From Methylotenera sp. (lineage in GTDB: Bacteria > Pseudomonadota > Gammaproteobacteria > Burkholderiales > Methylophilaceae), in contig NZ_JAUXOY010000027.1 of the NCBI RefSeq assembly GCF_030684185.1, forward strand, positions 62,001 to 126,000: a stretch of 64,000 nt of DNA, in the 5' to 3' direction. The notes beneath the pieces are model-generated. The model did no database searches. It saw only the letters and a list, made by a program, of their open reading frames with translations, and was not told the DNA's origin. A program made the translations under genes and the position numbers. Positions 1-8,346 of the stretch are shown here, in pieces (the first letter of the stretch is position 1; the number at the start of each line of letters is the position of its first letter).

Positions 1-1702
1 CTGTATGATCTGGGATCCCTCTGAGGTTGTTACCTTCAAAGGCTTGACTGGTAGAAGCACTCTTTTTAATGCTGGTGTAAACTTTAGAAACGTTAGCCCA
101 AACACTGAAATTGTCTAATATTGGGTAGCTTAAGCTGAAGTCTATACCTTTTCGGCTAGTTTCCCCCACGTTTTGCCCTGTACCATCTATGACAACAAAC
201 TCGTCTTTGGCTTTTTGTTCCCAGTATGAAATACGCGTGTTCAGTTGCTTAGCAAACGTGCTTTTTAAGCCCAATTCCCAGCCGTCGTTCATAGATACGT
301 CACGCGCGTTAGTGTCGCCTGCAGTGTAAGCATCAGCACCAAATGGATGCTGAAAGCTACGCCCAGTGTTTGCAAACAATGTTTGATGGTCACTCAGGTT
401 TAAGAATGCGTTTAGTTTAGGCTGAATAATTGTGCCGAAATTGTATATTTTTCTTGGTGTTGCAACACCTGAGGCATTAAATTGCTTGTAATCACCATCA
501 ATCTGATCCGCTCTAATCGCGGCATTCCAGCTAAGCATTTTATTGGGAGTGTGTCCAATTTGCATATAGGCGCCTTTGGTATCAAAGTTATAGTGCCTAT
601 TTCTGTTGACGCTTGCAGTATTACGCACGCGTTGTTGACCTATGGTGCCAAAACGCTGTTCAATCACTTGTTGTTTCTCAATATCAAAGCCAGTTTCTAA
701 TCGCCATTTAGGGTCAAACTGCCAATTGAGCTTAGCGATAAATCCGGACATATCTTGGTCGTCGTAACGATTTTGTAATGTGCCTGCCTGGGTAAGGCGC
801 ACCCAGCGCTCACGCTCAAAATTTTGCCAGTACGCTTTTACGCTAAGGTCTAAGTCATTATTAAAAAAATGATCCGCATGTAGACTGACTTGTTTGGATT
901 CTTTTTCACCACCATCTTGATTGGCATAGCTGGCAGAACTTCGGGGATATTGTCTGGCTTGCTGCTTGCTTAAATAGCCAGGGGAATCTGCTTCGTATTT
1001 ACCATAGCGAGTGCTTAGTGCCAGGCTTGTATTTTCAAAGTCATATTGCCAGCGACCAGATAAGGCAATTTTTTCAATACTGGTATGGTCACGATAACCG
1101 TCAGCATTGCGATAACCCAGTGAGTAGTTTTGTGTGAAGTCGCCAGTTTTATATCCAACATAACCTTGCAGTTCTTTGGTATTAAAGCTGCCTAGTGTTA
1201 GTTCAAGCACTTTATCGGTATTTTTACGTGTTTCCACCCGATAATTGCCAGCAGTCGCGAACAGTCCGACACTGGGGTCGCTTGTGCCTTTAAATACTTG
1301 TATGGATTGAATGCCTGTGGGGAATAAGTGATCAAGCTCGTTATAGCCATTGTGCAGGTTGGATGGAATGCCATCTATGAGTAATTTTGCATGAGGTGTT
1401 AAACCATCACCTGCAAATCCGCGAATGGTAATATCAGTATTGATAATACCTTGGTTGTAACGTGACAGGGCAACGCCTGGTGTTTTGTTAAATAATTCAA
1501 GCGTATCACTCACGTGCTCATATTCAAGCTCATCTCGGGTAATCACATCCACGGAGCCAGCAAGATCTTTTTCAATCGAAGTGGCCGACTGACCAATCAC
1601 TACAACACTATCCAACTGTATATTGCGATCATTCTCAGCGACGGCATAACCTCCTGGTAAAAATAGCAATGTAATTAAACTGCGAATCATGTTCGGTTGC
1701 AT
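1..1702 (-). CDS. TonB-dependent outer-membrane receptor (partial, 3' end outside window)
   Basis: Outer-membrane receptor that would import a metal or metal complex using TonB energy. The reverse strand is open for 567 codons from ATG 1702 to the window edge, so the end of the beta-barrel is missing. A signal peptide ends near residue 22 (AVA). A TonB-box-like DSVVVIG follows at 31-37. Plug-domain landmarks are TPGV (74-77), IRGF (93-96) and LIDGIP (108-113). ATG 1702 has a GAG-containing ribosome site; ATG 1690 in the same frame is possible. It is last in a minus-strand run after a Fur/Zur regulator, a ZIP transporter and two CobW GTPases, so zinc is the likely cargo. The substrate is inferred from neighbours only. 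Confidence 0.88.
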   Translation of the reverse strand, partial: MQPNMIRSLITLLFLPGGYAVAENDRNIQLDSVVVIGQSATSIEKDLAGSVDVITRDELEYEHVSDTLELFNKTPGVALSRYNQGIINTDITIRGFAGDGLTPHAKLLIDGIPSNLHNGYNELDHLFPTGIQSIQVFKGTSDPSVGLFATAGNYRVETRKNTDKVLELTLGSFNTKELQGYVGYKTGDFTQNYSLGYRNADGYRDHTSIEKIALSGRWQYDFENTSLALSTRYGKYEADSPGYLSKQQARQYPRSSASYANQDGGEKESKQVSLHADHFFNNDLDLSVKAYWQNFERERWVRLTQAGTLQNRYDDQDMSGFIAKLNWQFDPKWRLETGFDIEKQQVIEQRFGTIGQQRVRNTASVNRNRHYNFDTKGAYMQIGHTPNKMLSWNAAIRADQIDGDYKQFNASGVATPRKIYNFGTIIQPKLNAFLNLSDHQTLFANTGRSFQHPFGADAYTAGDTNARDVSMNDGWELGLKSTFAKQLNTRISYWEQKAKDEFVVIDGTGQNVGETSRKGIDFSLSYPILDNFSVWANVSKVYTSIKKSASTSQAFEGNNLRGIPDHT

Positions 1703-1732
1703 ATCAAGTTCTCAAAATAATAAAAAGGTAAA

Positions 1733-2947
1733 TTAAGCGGTTTCTGTATCTTCTTCAATTTTTCGCCATTCAGGAAAGGGGTCAGGTAGCGTTTTCCAGC
1801 CTTCCATACCCAACACCATTTCAGATTCATTTAGCAGGCAGGCATCAAAGCCAGCAACAATTGCATCGCGGTTCATTTGCATGCCAATAATCACAAGCTC
1901 TTGTTGCCTGTCGCCATAGGGTTCTTGCCAGCGGTCTTGTATGGTTTGTAGTTGCTCTGCATCTTCAGGCCAGTATTCTTTAGGGGAAACAGCCCACCAG
2001 AAACCTGCTAGCTCTGTGCGGGTAATTGCACCCGCTTGCGACCAGTTAGCGCAAAATTCAGGACGCGAGGCTAGCCAAAAGTGGCCTTTTGAGCGGATGA
2101 CCCCAGCCCATTCCTGGTTAAGCCAATGCCATAGGCGTTGTGGGTGAAACGGTATTCGTGCGCGGTAAACAAAGCTTGAAATGCCGTATTCTTCAGTTTC
2201 TGGCACGTGTTCGCCGCGCAGTTCTTGCAGCCAGCCTGGCGCGTTAGCGGCCTCATCAAAGTTAAATTTGCCTGTGTTCATCACGCGCTCAAGTGGCACT
2301 TTGCCAAAGCTGCTATGCACAATGTCAGCACGCGGGTTAAAGGTTTTAAGTATGGCTTCAAGCCGCGCAATTTCGTCGGCTGACATCAAATCAGTTTTAT
2401 TTAGCACTAATACATCGCAAAATTCAATTTGCTCTATCAATAAATCTACCACCGTGCGTTCGTCTTCTTCGCCCAGTGATTCGCCACGGTCGGCAATAAA
2501 GTCGCGTGAGCTGTAATCTTTTAAAAAGTTGTAGCCATCAACCACGGTGACCATGGTGTCTAATTGCGCTACATCCGATAAGCTCACGCCATCTTCATCG
2601 GCAAAAGTGAAGGTTTCGGCAATGGGTAGTGGTTCGGCAATGCCTGTGGTTTCAATCAGCAAGTAATCAAAGCGGTTTTCTTGTGCGAGGCGGGTGATTT
2701 CTATCAGCAAATCTTCACGCAAGGTACAGCAAATGCAGCCGTTACTCATTTCTACCATTTTTTCATCTTGGCGCGAGAGTGCCGCGCCGCCATCGCGCAC
2801 CAATTGCGCGTCAATATTAACTTCAGACATATCGTTCACAATCACCGCTACGCGCTTGCCCTCGCGATTGTTTAAAATGTGATTGAGCAGTGTGGTTTTG
2901 CCAGCACCTAGAAAGCCAGATAACACGGTGACAGGGAGTTTTTTCAT
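1733..2947 (-). CDS. CobW/COG0523-family GTPase, likely zinc metallochaperone (404 aa)
   Basis: G3E-family P-loop GTPase of the CobW/COG0523 group; zinc-regulated members act as metal chaperones under zinc limitation. Visible: Walker [10 protein letters not shown] at 11-19, the metal-binding CxCC motif (C71, C73, C74), and the guanine-specificity NKTD motif around residue 182. A CobW C-terminal domain follows. ATG 2947 is preceded by GAGGAAT at good spacing. It starts 29 bp after the stop of a second CobW paralogue and ends 30 bp before the TonB receptor start, so the three are probably co-transcribed. It is about 70 residues longer than its neighbour and clearly diverged, so this is not a recent duplication. 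The metal assignment comes from context. Confidence 0.9.
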   Translation of the reverse strand: MKKLPVTVLSGFLGAGKTTLLNHILNNREGKRVAVIVNDMSEVNIDAQLVRDGGAALSRQDEKMVEMSNGCICCTLREDLLIEITRLAQENRFDYLLIETTGIAEPLPIAETFTFADEDGVSLSDVAQLDTMVTVVDGYNFLKDYSSRDFIADRGESLGEEDERTVVDLLIEQIEFCDVLVLNKTDLMSADEIARLEAILKTFNPRADIVHSSFGKVPLERVMNTGKFNFDEAANAPGWLQELRGEHVPETEEYGISSFVYRARIPFHPQRLWHWLNQEWAGVIRSKGHFWLASRPEFCANWSQAGAITRTELAGFWWAVSPKEYWPEDAEQLQTIQDRWQEPYGDRQQELVIIGMQMNRDAIVAGFDACLLNESEMVLGMEGWKTLPDPFPEWRKIEEDTETA

Positions 2948-2976
2948 ATGTATTCCTCATTAAAAATAGGTAAGAT

Positions 2977-3981
2977 TTAAACCAAGCACATCGCCAAACC
3001 TTTTTCAAAAGTATCTTTTGGCAAGGTTTTACCAATAAACACCAATACAGATTCACGCTTTTCATTGGGTTTCCAAGCCGAGCCTTGCTCGCCGCCCATT
3101 AGCATGTGTACGCCTTGAATCACGGTGCGTTTATCATCGCCATCAATATTTAAAATACCTTTGTACCTTAACAACACCGTGCCGTAGATTTCGAGCAAGT
3201 CACCCATAAACACTTCTAGCTTCTGTAAATCAAACGCACGTTCACTACGAAACACAAAGGAACCTATATCATCATCATGTTCGTGGCTGACATCTTCTAA
3301 AAAGTCAGGCTCAATTTTAAGAATTTCATCGAGTGAAAAACCGCCAATATCTAAAATATCGGCAATGTCGGTTTTGCCAAAATGCACGTTTTTGATAGGC
3401 GCGCGTGGGTTAATTTGGCGTAGCCTTGCGATAATCGCTTGTACCGCTTCAGGCGCAACTAAATCGGTTTTTGAAAGCAAAATCCTATCGGCAAACCCTA
3501 CTTGCTCCAGTGCTTCATGGTGTTCGTCAAGTTGTTGCATTCCATGCACCGCATCTACCACGGTAATAATGGCATCTAGTTTGTATTGATTTCTTATATC
3601 CTCTTCCACAAAAAAGGTTTGTGCCACAGGCGCTGGGTCCGCCAAGCCCGTGGTTTCAATAATCACGCGGTCAAAGCATAACTTTTCTTTGTTGTTATCA
3701 CTTGCGTTTTGGCCTGCAAGATTACGTTGTGATAAGTCACCCAAAATACGCACTAAATCGCCACGCACTGTGCAGCAAATGCAACCGTTATTCATTTCCA
3801 CAATTTGCTCTTCACCTTCAATCAGCAAGTCGCCATCAATGCCTGTTTCACCAAATTCGTTTTCAATCACAGCAATGCGTTGCCCGTGTTGTTCTTGCAA
3901 AATGCGATTGAGTAGCGTTGTTTTGCCTGCGCCCAAAAAGCCAGTGAGGATGGTGGCGGGAATACGTTTATCTATAGTCAT
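2977..3981 (-). CDS. CobW/COG0523-family GTPase, second paralogue (334 aa)
   Basis: Second CobW-type G3E GTPase of the cluster. Walker [10 protein letters not shown] is at 14-22, the CxCC metal motif is C67, C69, C70, and a SKTD motif near 170 replaces the usual NKxD. A His/Asp-rich patch (SHEHDDD, about 240) could bind metal. The C-terminal half matches the CobW C-terminal domain and the length is typical. ATG 3981 lies 10 bp after the ZIP transporter stop, giving tight operon spacing. Probable role: nucleotide-dependent delivery of zinc to client proteins when zinc is scarce. Which of the two paralogues serves which client cannot be read from sequence. Confidence 0.9.
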   Translation of the reverse strand: MTIDKRIPATILTGFLGAGKTTLLNRILQEQHGQRIAVIENEFGETGIDGDLLIEGEEQIVEMNNGCICCTVRGDLVRILGDLSQRNLAGQNASDNNKEKLCFDRVIIETTGLADPAPVAQTFFVEEDIRNQYKLDAIITVVDAVHGMQQLDEHHEALEQVGFADRILLSKTDLVAPEAVQAIIARLRQINPRAPIKNVHFGKTDIADILDIGGFSLDEILKIEPDFLEDVSHEHDDDIGSFVFRSERAFDLQKLEVFMGDLLEIYGTVLLRYKGILNIDGDDKRTVIQGVHMLMGGEQGSAWKPNEKRESVLVFIGKTLPKDTFEKGLAMCLV

Positions 3982-3991
3982 GTGTAGCCTT

Positions 3992-4735
3992 TCAATTTTG
4001 TAATAATTTAGCCAGCGCAGTTACACCCAGCCCTGCCGCCATTAAACCGAGCTGCAAAGCCATATCGCGCGGCTTGCGGTGGCGATGTAATTCAGGTACC
4101 AAATCCGCCACAGCAATATAAATAAAACTAGCTGCCGCCAGCACCAATATGTAGGGGATAGCTGCATGGGCATCGCTTAAACTTAACCAGCCTAAGATGC
4201 CGCCTAAGGTCATGGCTGCACCTGAAAGTGCATTGAGTAACAATGCCTTGCGTTTTGAAACGCCCGCATCTAACAGCACCATAAAGTCGGATATTTCTTG
4301 TGGAATTTCATGGGCGCTAATGGCAATAGCGGCTGCCCAGCCTAGTTTCCAATCCGTAAGAAAAGCCGCCGCAAGCAATACGCCATCCACAAAATTGTGC
4401 ATACCGTCACCAATCACAATCATGCTAACTTGTGGCTTGAGTTGTGTTTTACCTAGACTGGTGGCGTGGTCATGCCGCCATAGGGCGAGTTTCTCTAGCA
4501 GAAAAAAGCCCATGATGCCTGCAATCAACACCTAGCCCGCTTTGGTAATATCTAAGCCTAGATTAACGGCTTCTGGCAAAATATCGGTCAGCGCAAAGCC
4601 TAGTAGCACGCCCACGGCAAATGCCACCATGCGGTTGGCAAAGCGGGCTAAAAAGGTGAGCGCAACCAAGCTTGCCAGCATGACTGAAAATACACCGCCA
4701 ATGAGTGTGGCAAGAATTATTTGTAACAAAGTCAT
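3992..4735 (-). pseudogene. ZIP-family metal transporter interrupted by an in-frame TAG
   Basis: ZIP-family inner-membrane divalent-metal (zinc) importer. The frame from ATG 4735 runs 67 codons, hits TAG at 4534-4532, then continues in the same frame for 179 codons to 3992. Joined length would be about 247 residues, normal for the family. The 5' part holds the first membrane helices. The 3' part holds the metal-site motifs HNFVDG and HEIPQE of the central helices plus the last helices. A single change (for example CAG to TAG) would explain the break. Restart at GTG 4531, directly after the TAG, is possible but would lack the first helices. It could be a true pseudogene, a readthrough gene or a sequence error. 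Confidence 0.8.
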
Positions 4736-4818
4736 TAGTTTCAGCCTGCTACAAAAGCATTAAGATCAGAAAAAATGGTAATAATTAAGCTTTGCTAGGC
4801 GCATGGGTGACGCTATAT

Positions 4819-4838
4819 AAAGCAACAATGTTGCATTT
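4819..4838. promoter_or_regulatory. Zur-like operator candidate, site 1
   Basis: The core is a palindrome with arms GCAAC and GTTGC (4822-4834). It lies about 90 bp upstream of the ZIP start and downstream of the fur/zur-like gene. Read on the reverse strand it aligns with the second palindrome 20 bp away, both starting TGCAACA. Their position ahead of the zinc-uptake genes suggests binding sites for the adjacent Fur-family regulator. This is inference; no motif scan was run. Confidence 0.5.
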
Positions 4839-4856
4839 TATAGGTGCAGATTAATA

Positions 4857-4875
4857 AATGCAACAATATTGCATT
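4857..4875. promoter_or_regulatory. Zur-like operator candidate, site 2
   Basis: Arms AATGCAA and TTGCATT are perfectly complementary around a 5-base centre (AT-rich). The size (19 bp) and dyad symmetry suit a Fur-family dimer. With site 1 it forms a paired arrangement between the regulator gene and the transporter start. Confidence 0.55.
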
Positions 4876-4924
4876 ATTAATCTATTGATGGATGGTTAAC
4901 AGTACAGTGACGGTTAGAATAATG

Positions 4925-5341
4925 CTAAATGCAGTCGGGACATAAGCCTTTGATGTTAATATCAATAGACTCGACGTGATATTTTGCAAGAATTTTGCTG
5001 GGAAAGTGTGGTTCAAGTTCGTGGATGCAAATGACTTTTCCACAAGCGCTACATTGTAAGTGTGCATGCTGATGCGTATGTTGGCCTGCCAACGTGTTTT
5101 GAGATATCTGAAATTTCCAGGCGCGGTTATCACCTGAAATTTTATGGATTAAGTGATGCTCGGTCAGCCAATCCAACACGCGGTAAATGGTAACTCGGTC
5201 AAACTCTTTATGATGAGACATTCTCACCAAAATTTCAGAATGGCTGATGGCGCTAGAAGCTTCTGCGAGTGTGCTGAGCACTGCGATGCGCGCCCGAGTG
5301 GGTCTTAGTCCCGCATTTGTAATTAATTCTTCAGTATTCAT
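4925..5341 (-). CDS. zur: Fur-family transcriptional regulator, probably Zur
   Basis: Metal-sensing repressor of the Fur superfamily, 138 residues. The N-terminal winged helix covers about 1-80, including the family segment DRVTIYRVLDWL. The C-terminal dimer/metal domain has a His cluster (H88, H90, H92, H94) and two zinc-type CxxC pairs (C97/C100 and C134/C137). The adjacent downstream genes on the same strand are a ZIP transporter, two CobW GTPases and a TonB receptor, so zinc is the likely ligand and zur the most likely identity. Fur or another paralogue cannot be excluded from sequence alone. An 8-bp-arm palindrome sits 29 bp upstream of its start, and two others lie just after its stop. 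Confidence 0.85.
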   Translation of the reverse strand: MNTEELITNAGLRPTRARIAVLSTLAEASSAISHSEILVRMSHHKEFDRVTIYRVLDWLTEHHLIHKISGDNRAWKFQISQNTLAGQHTHQHAHLQCSACGKVICIHELEPHFPSKILAKYHVESIDINIKGLCPDCI

Positions 5342-5369
5342 AAGTCAAGATTATCAACTACAAAAAGGT

Positions 5370-5390
5370 GATAAACAACATGTGTTTATC
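5370..5390. promoter_or_regulatory. Perfect 8-bp inverted repeat in the zur / RNB divergent promoter region
   Basis: Arms GATAAACA (5370-5377) and TGTTTATC (5383-5390) flank a 5-base spacer. It sits in the 176-bp gap between the divergent Fur-family gene and the RNB exonuclease gene. Its sequence differs from the two palindromes at 4819-4875, so if it is an operator it may belong to another regulator. Confidence 0.4.
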
Positions 5391-5517
5391 ATTTTTAGAT
5401 AATGGATGTTTATTAAAGTGTTAATTCAGCTATATTTTTCTAGTTTATAAGCTTATCAACTATTACAAGGTAAAATGACCACAATTTCGTTAGTTTAACC
5501 TGCATGAATAGCCAAGT

Positions 5518-7440
5518 ATGAATGTATTTTTTGAAGAAGACGGTAGTTTCAAAGTTGCCTCCATCATGACCGAAACACAAGGTTCTATGCAAATTGAATC
5601 TGCTAGTGGCAAACGTAGTAAGGTCAAAACCAGTAATGTGTTGATGCGTTTTGAAACGTCATTGACTGGTTTTATGGAAATCGCTAATACGGAAGCTGAA
5701 ACGCTGGATGTGGATTTTTTATGGGAATGTTGCAGTGGCTCCGACTTTTCTTCTGAATTTGGCTTTGAAGAATTTGCGCAGGAATATTATGGGCACAAAC
5801 CTACCTCAATAGAAGCGGCCGCAATTGCGCTTAAGTTACACAGTGCGCCTGTGTATTTTAATCGTAAGGGCAAAGGGCGCTACAAGGCCGCGCCAGCTGA
5901 AATACTCAAAGCTGCGCTTGCCGGGCTTGAAAAAAAGCGATTATTGGCTGAAAAAATGTCGGGATATATTGCAGAGCTCAAGGCGCATAAAATGCCAAAT
6001 GAGTTGATGCAAAAGCTAGATATGCTGCTGTATGAGCCTGATAAAAATGCCTTTGAATTCAAAACATTAGATGCTGCTGCAAGTGAGTTGCATTTGAGCC
6101 ATCTCAAGCTATTACAGGCATGCGGTGCCATACCTTCAGCGCATGACTTCCATTTGGGTGCTTTTTTGCGTGAGTATTTTGCTAATGGTACAGATTTTAC
6201 TGCAGAAGAGATTTCAGAGATTCCGGCGAATTTGCAATTTAACGATTTACCTTTGGCCGAGTCGGAGGCATTTAGTATAGATGACAGCACGACGACTGAA
6301 ATTGATGATGCTTTTTCAATCAAACATTTAGCGGATGGCGTTACTCGCGTCGGTATCCATATTGCTGCACCTGCGCTGGGTATTGAGGTGGGTAGTCCGC
6401 TTGATATTGAAGCGATGCAGCGTTTATCTACGGTTTACATGCCAGGCCATAAAATCACCATGCTTCCAGAAGAGGCTATACGGCCATTTAGCTTAGATGC
6501 TGGGCAGATAAAGCCTGTATTGTCTTTATATTTACATGTAAACGCAGACCTCACCATTACCCAGCGAGATAGCAAAGTTGAGCGCATTAAAATTGCTGAA
6601 AACTTGCGTCATGATGCGTTAGAGCCATTTTTTAATGAAGCGACATTAGAGGCTGATAGCGGCCATCCATATTGGTCTAAGCTTCTGTATCTGTTTAATT
6701 TGGCGGTGTCACTAGAAAAGGCCCGCGGTAAATATGATCCGACAAAACCGCCGCAGGTTGATTACAACTTTTATGTCAATGATGGCAATGTGAGTATTGT
6801 AGGGCGTCATCGTGGTTCACCTATGGATAAATTAGTGGCCGAGCTGATGATAGAAGCTAATAATCAGTGGGGCGCATTATTAGCGGCGCACGGGGTGCCG
6901 GCGCTGTACCGTGCGCAGACAGGCGGCAAGGTTTATATGACCACCAAGGCAGAGCCTCATCAAGGCTTAGGGGTTGCGCAGTATGCCTGGAGTACTTCGC
7001 CTCTGCGTCGCGCGGTTGACTTAATCAATCAGCGTCAAATTATCAGTGTGGCGCAAACTACGGCGCCGGTATACCCGCATAATAGTGATGCGCTTACAAC
7101 GCATATGCGTAACTTTGAACTTACCTATAAAGCTTATAGTGAGTTTCAAATTCGTATGGAACGCTATTGGTGCTTACAGTATTTAATTCAAGAAAACTTA
7201 CAGGAAGTGCATGCAACAGTCTGGCGTGAAAACTTAGTTCGACTGGACAGCTTGCCCTATATGACCAAAGTATATGGTCTGCCTGAACTTAAAACAGGCA
7301 CACGGGTAAGTTTACAAGTGCAAGAAATCGATACGTTGCTGATGGAATTACGCACAAAATTTATACAGGTGCTTGAAGATGAGCCAGCACTGGTTGATGT
7401 TAACCTGGATGAAGATGAAACCGAGGCAGAGGCCGCTTAA
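5518..7440 (+). CDS. RNB-domain exoribonuclease (RNase II/R superfamily)
   Basis: Predicted 3'-5' hydrolytic exoribonuclease, 640 residues. The RNB catalytic domain spans roughly 230-560. The active-site Asp cluster of RNase II is present as IDDSTTTEIDDAF (254-266). D255, D263 and D264 align with catalytic aspartates, but the position of E. coli RNase II Asp207 is Glu261. A later conserved segment, SPLRRAVDLINQRQI (about 493-507), is also typical of RNB enzymes. The N-terminus differs from classical cold-shock domains. The stop codon overlaps the next gene's ATG by one base, indicating translational coupling. It is divergent from the Fur-family gene. Substrate unknown. Confidence 0.85.
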   Translation: MNVFFEEDGSFKVASIMTETQGSMQIESASGKRSKVKTSNVLMRFETSLTGFMEIANTEAETLDVDFLWECCSGSDFSSEFGFEEFAQEYYGHKPTSIEAAAIALKLHSAPVYFNRKGKGRYKAAPAEILKAALAGLEKKRLLAEKMSGYIAELKAHKMPNELMQKLDMLLYEPDKNAFEFKTLDAAASELHLSHLKLLQACGAIPSAHDFHLGAFLREYFANGTDFTAEEISEIPANLQFNDLPLAESEAFSIDDSTTTEIDDAFSIKHLADGVTRVGIHIAAPALGIEVGSPLDIEAMQRLSTVYMPGHKITMLPEEAIRPFSLDAGQIKPVLSLYLHVNADLTITQRDSKVERIKIAENLRHDALEPFFNEATLEADSGHPYWSKLLYLFNLAVSLEKARGKYDPTKPPQVDYNFYVNDGNVSIVGRHRGSPMDKLVAELMIEANNQWGALLAAHGVPALYRAQTGGKVYMTTKAEPHQGLGVAQYAWSTSPLRRAVDLINQRQIISVAQTTAPVYPHNSDALTTHMRNFELTYKAYSEFQIRMERYWCLQYLIQENLQEVHATVWRENLVRLDSLPYMTKVYGLPELKTGTRVSLQVQEIDTLLMELRTKFIQVLEDEPALVDVNLDEDETEAEAA

Positions 7441-8264
7441 TGTTTCGCGTCGCTAAACATTTATTACGCGAGTTTACCAAGGCCAGCGCCGCAAACGACA
7501 CGGTAGATGTGAGTGAAGCTGATGGCGTACGCTCATTGCATCTAGGCTCAGTCACCATTCAAAGTGCAATGCGCATACGCGACCCTTTTGCTTTAGAGCT
7601 AGCTTATACGCGTGGCATTATGTGTTTTTTGCTTTTTAAGCAGAATGTTAATCATATGCTCACTATAGGCTTAGGCGGTGGTTCAGTAGCCAAATATGTG
7701 CATGCGAATTGCTCTGATATAGCGAGTACAATCATAGAAATTAACCCTAGAATTATTCAGGTTGCACGCAGTCAATTTTATGTACCTGAAAATGACGAAC
7801 GATTTGAAGTGATTGAAGGTGATGGGTTGCATTACTTAGCAGAGCATACAGCTGATGCTGAAGTGCTGTTAATTGATGCTTTTGATAGAAATGGTATTCC
7901 CTCTGATTTTTGCAGTCAGGATTTTTTTGACCAATGCGCAACAACCCTTAAGCAAGACGGTGTATTCGTCATTAATTTATGGGGTAGCGACAAAAATTTC
8001 GATGTGTACTTGCGGCGTATAGAGCAAAGTTTTGATGGGCGGGTATTGGTACTACCCACAGGCAAGCCTGGTAATATTGTTGTTTTTGGCTTTAAGCGTG
8101 AACCATCAGATTTGCGATTAAATCATTTACGTGATCGCGCAAAATTACTTGAGAAAACTCATCAAATAGAGTTTTTGCAGTTTATAGAAAAACTGGCAGA
8201 GCATAATCCCAGTAGCAGTAACCGACTATTTTTGAATAGAAGCCTGGTTCAAACTGAAATCTAG
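7440..8264 (+). CDS. Spermidine-synthase-like SAM-fold protein
   Basis: 274-residue protein with the Rossmann fold of polyamine aminopropyltransferases. Visible: the nucleoside-binding glycine motif GLGGGSVAKY (about 77-86), the acidic residue following beta-2 (EINPRIIQVA), a GDGLHYL segment, and a LLIDAFDRNG stretch where SpeE places its catalytic Asp. It lacks clear polyamine-gate features and no speD is nearby, so true spermidine synthesis is uncertain; related proteins of this type are often of unknown function. Its ATG overlaps the TAA of the upstream exoribonuclease (TAATG), so the two are made together. Confidence 0.75.
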   Translation: MFRVAKHLLREFTKASAANDTVDVSEADGVRSLHLGSVTIQSAMRIRDPFALELAYTRGIMCFLLFKQNVNHMLTIGLGGGSVAKYVHANCSDIASTIIEINPRIIQVARSQFYVPENDERFEVIEGDGLHYLAEHTADAEVLLIDAFDRNGIPSDFCSQDFFDQCATTLKQDGVFVINLWGSDKNFDVYLRRIEQSFDGRVLVLPTGKPGNIVVFGFKREPSDLRLNHLRDRAKLLEKTHQIEFLQFIEKLAEHNPSSSNRLFLNRSLVQTEI

Positions 8265-8284
8265 ATTTCAATTTAGATTGAAAT
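8265..8284. other. AT-rich hairpin after the spermidine-synthase-like gene
   Basis: Arms ATTTCAAT and ATTGAAAT are perfectly complementary around a TTAG loop, starting at the base after the stop codon. No clear T-run follows, so it may be a weak terminator or a 3' mRNA stabiliser. Confidence 0.35.
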
Positions 8285-8346
8285 AGAGACCTAGCTCTAA
8301 TCAAAAATTATTTTATTAAAACAGTTAACGAATAGCGACATATAAC

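Noticed and set aside
5504-5517. ATG 5504 as RNB start
   Set aside because: It is out of frame with the RNB reading frame (14 bases before ATG 5518).
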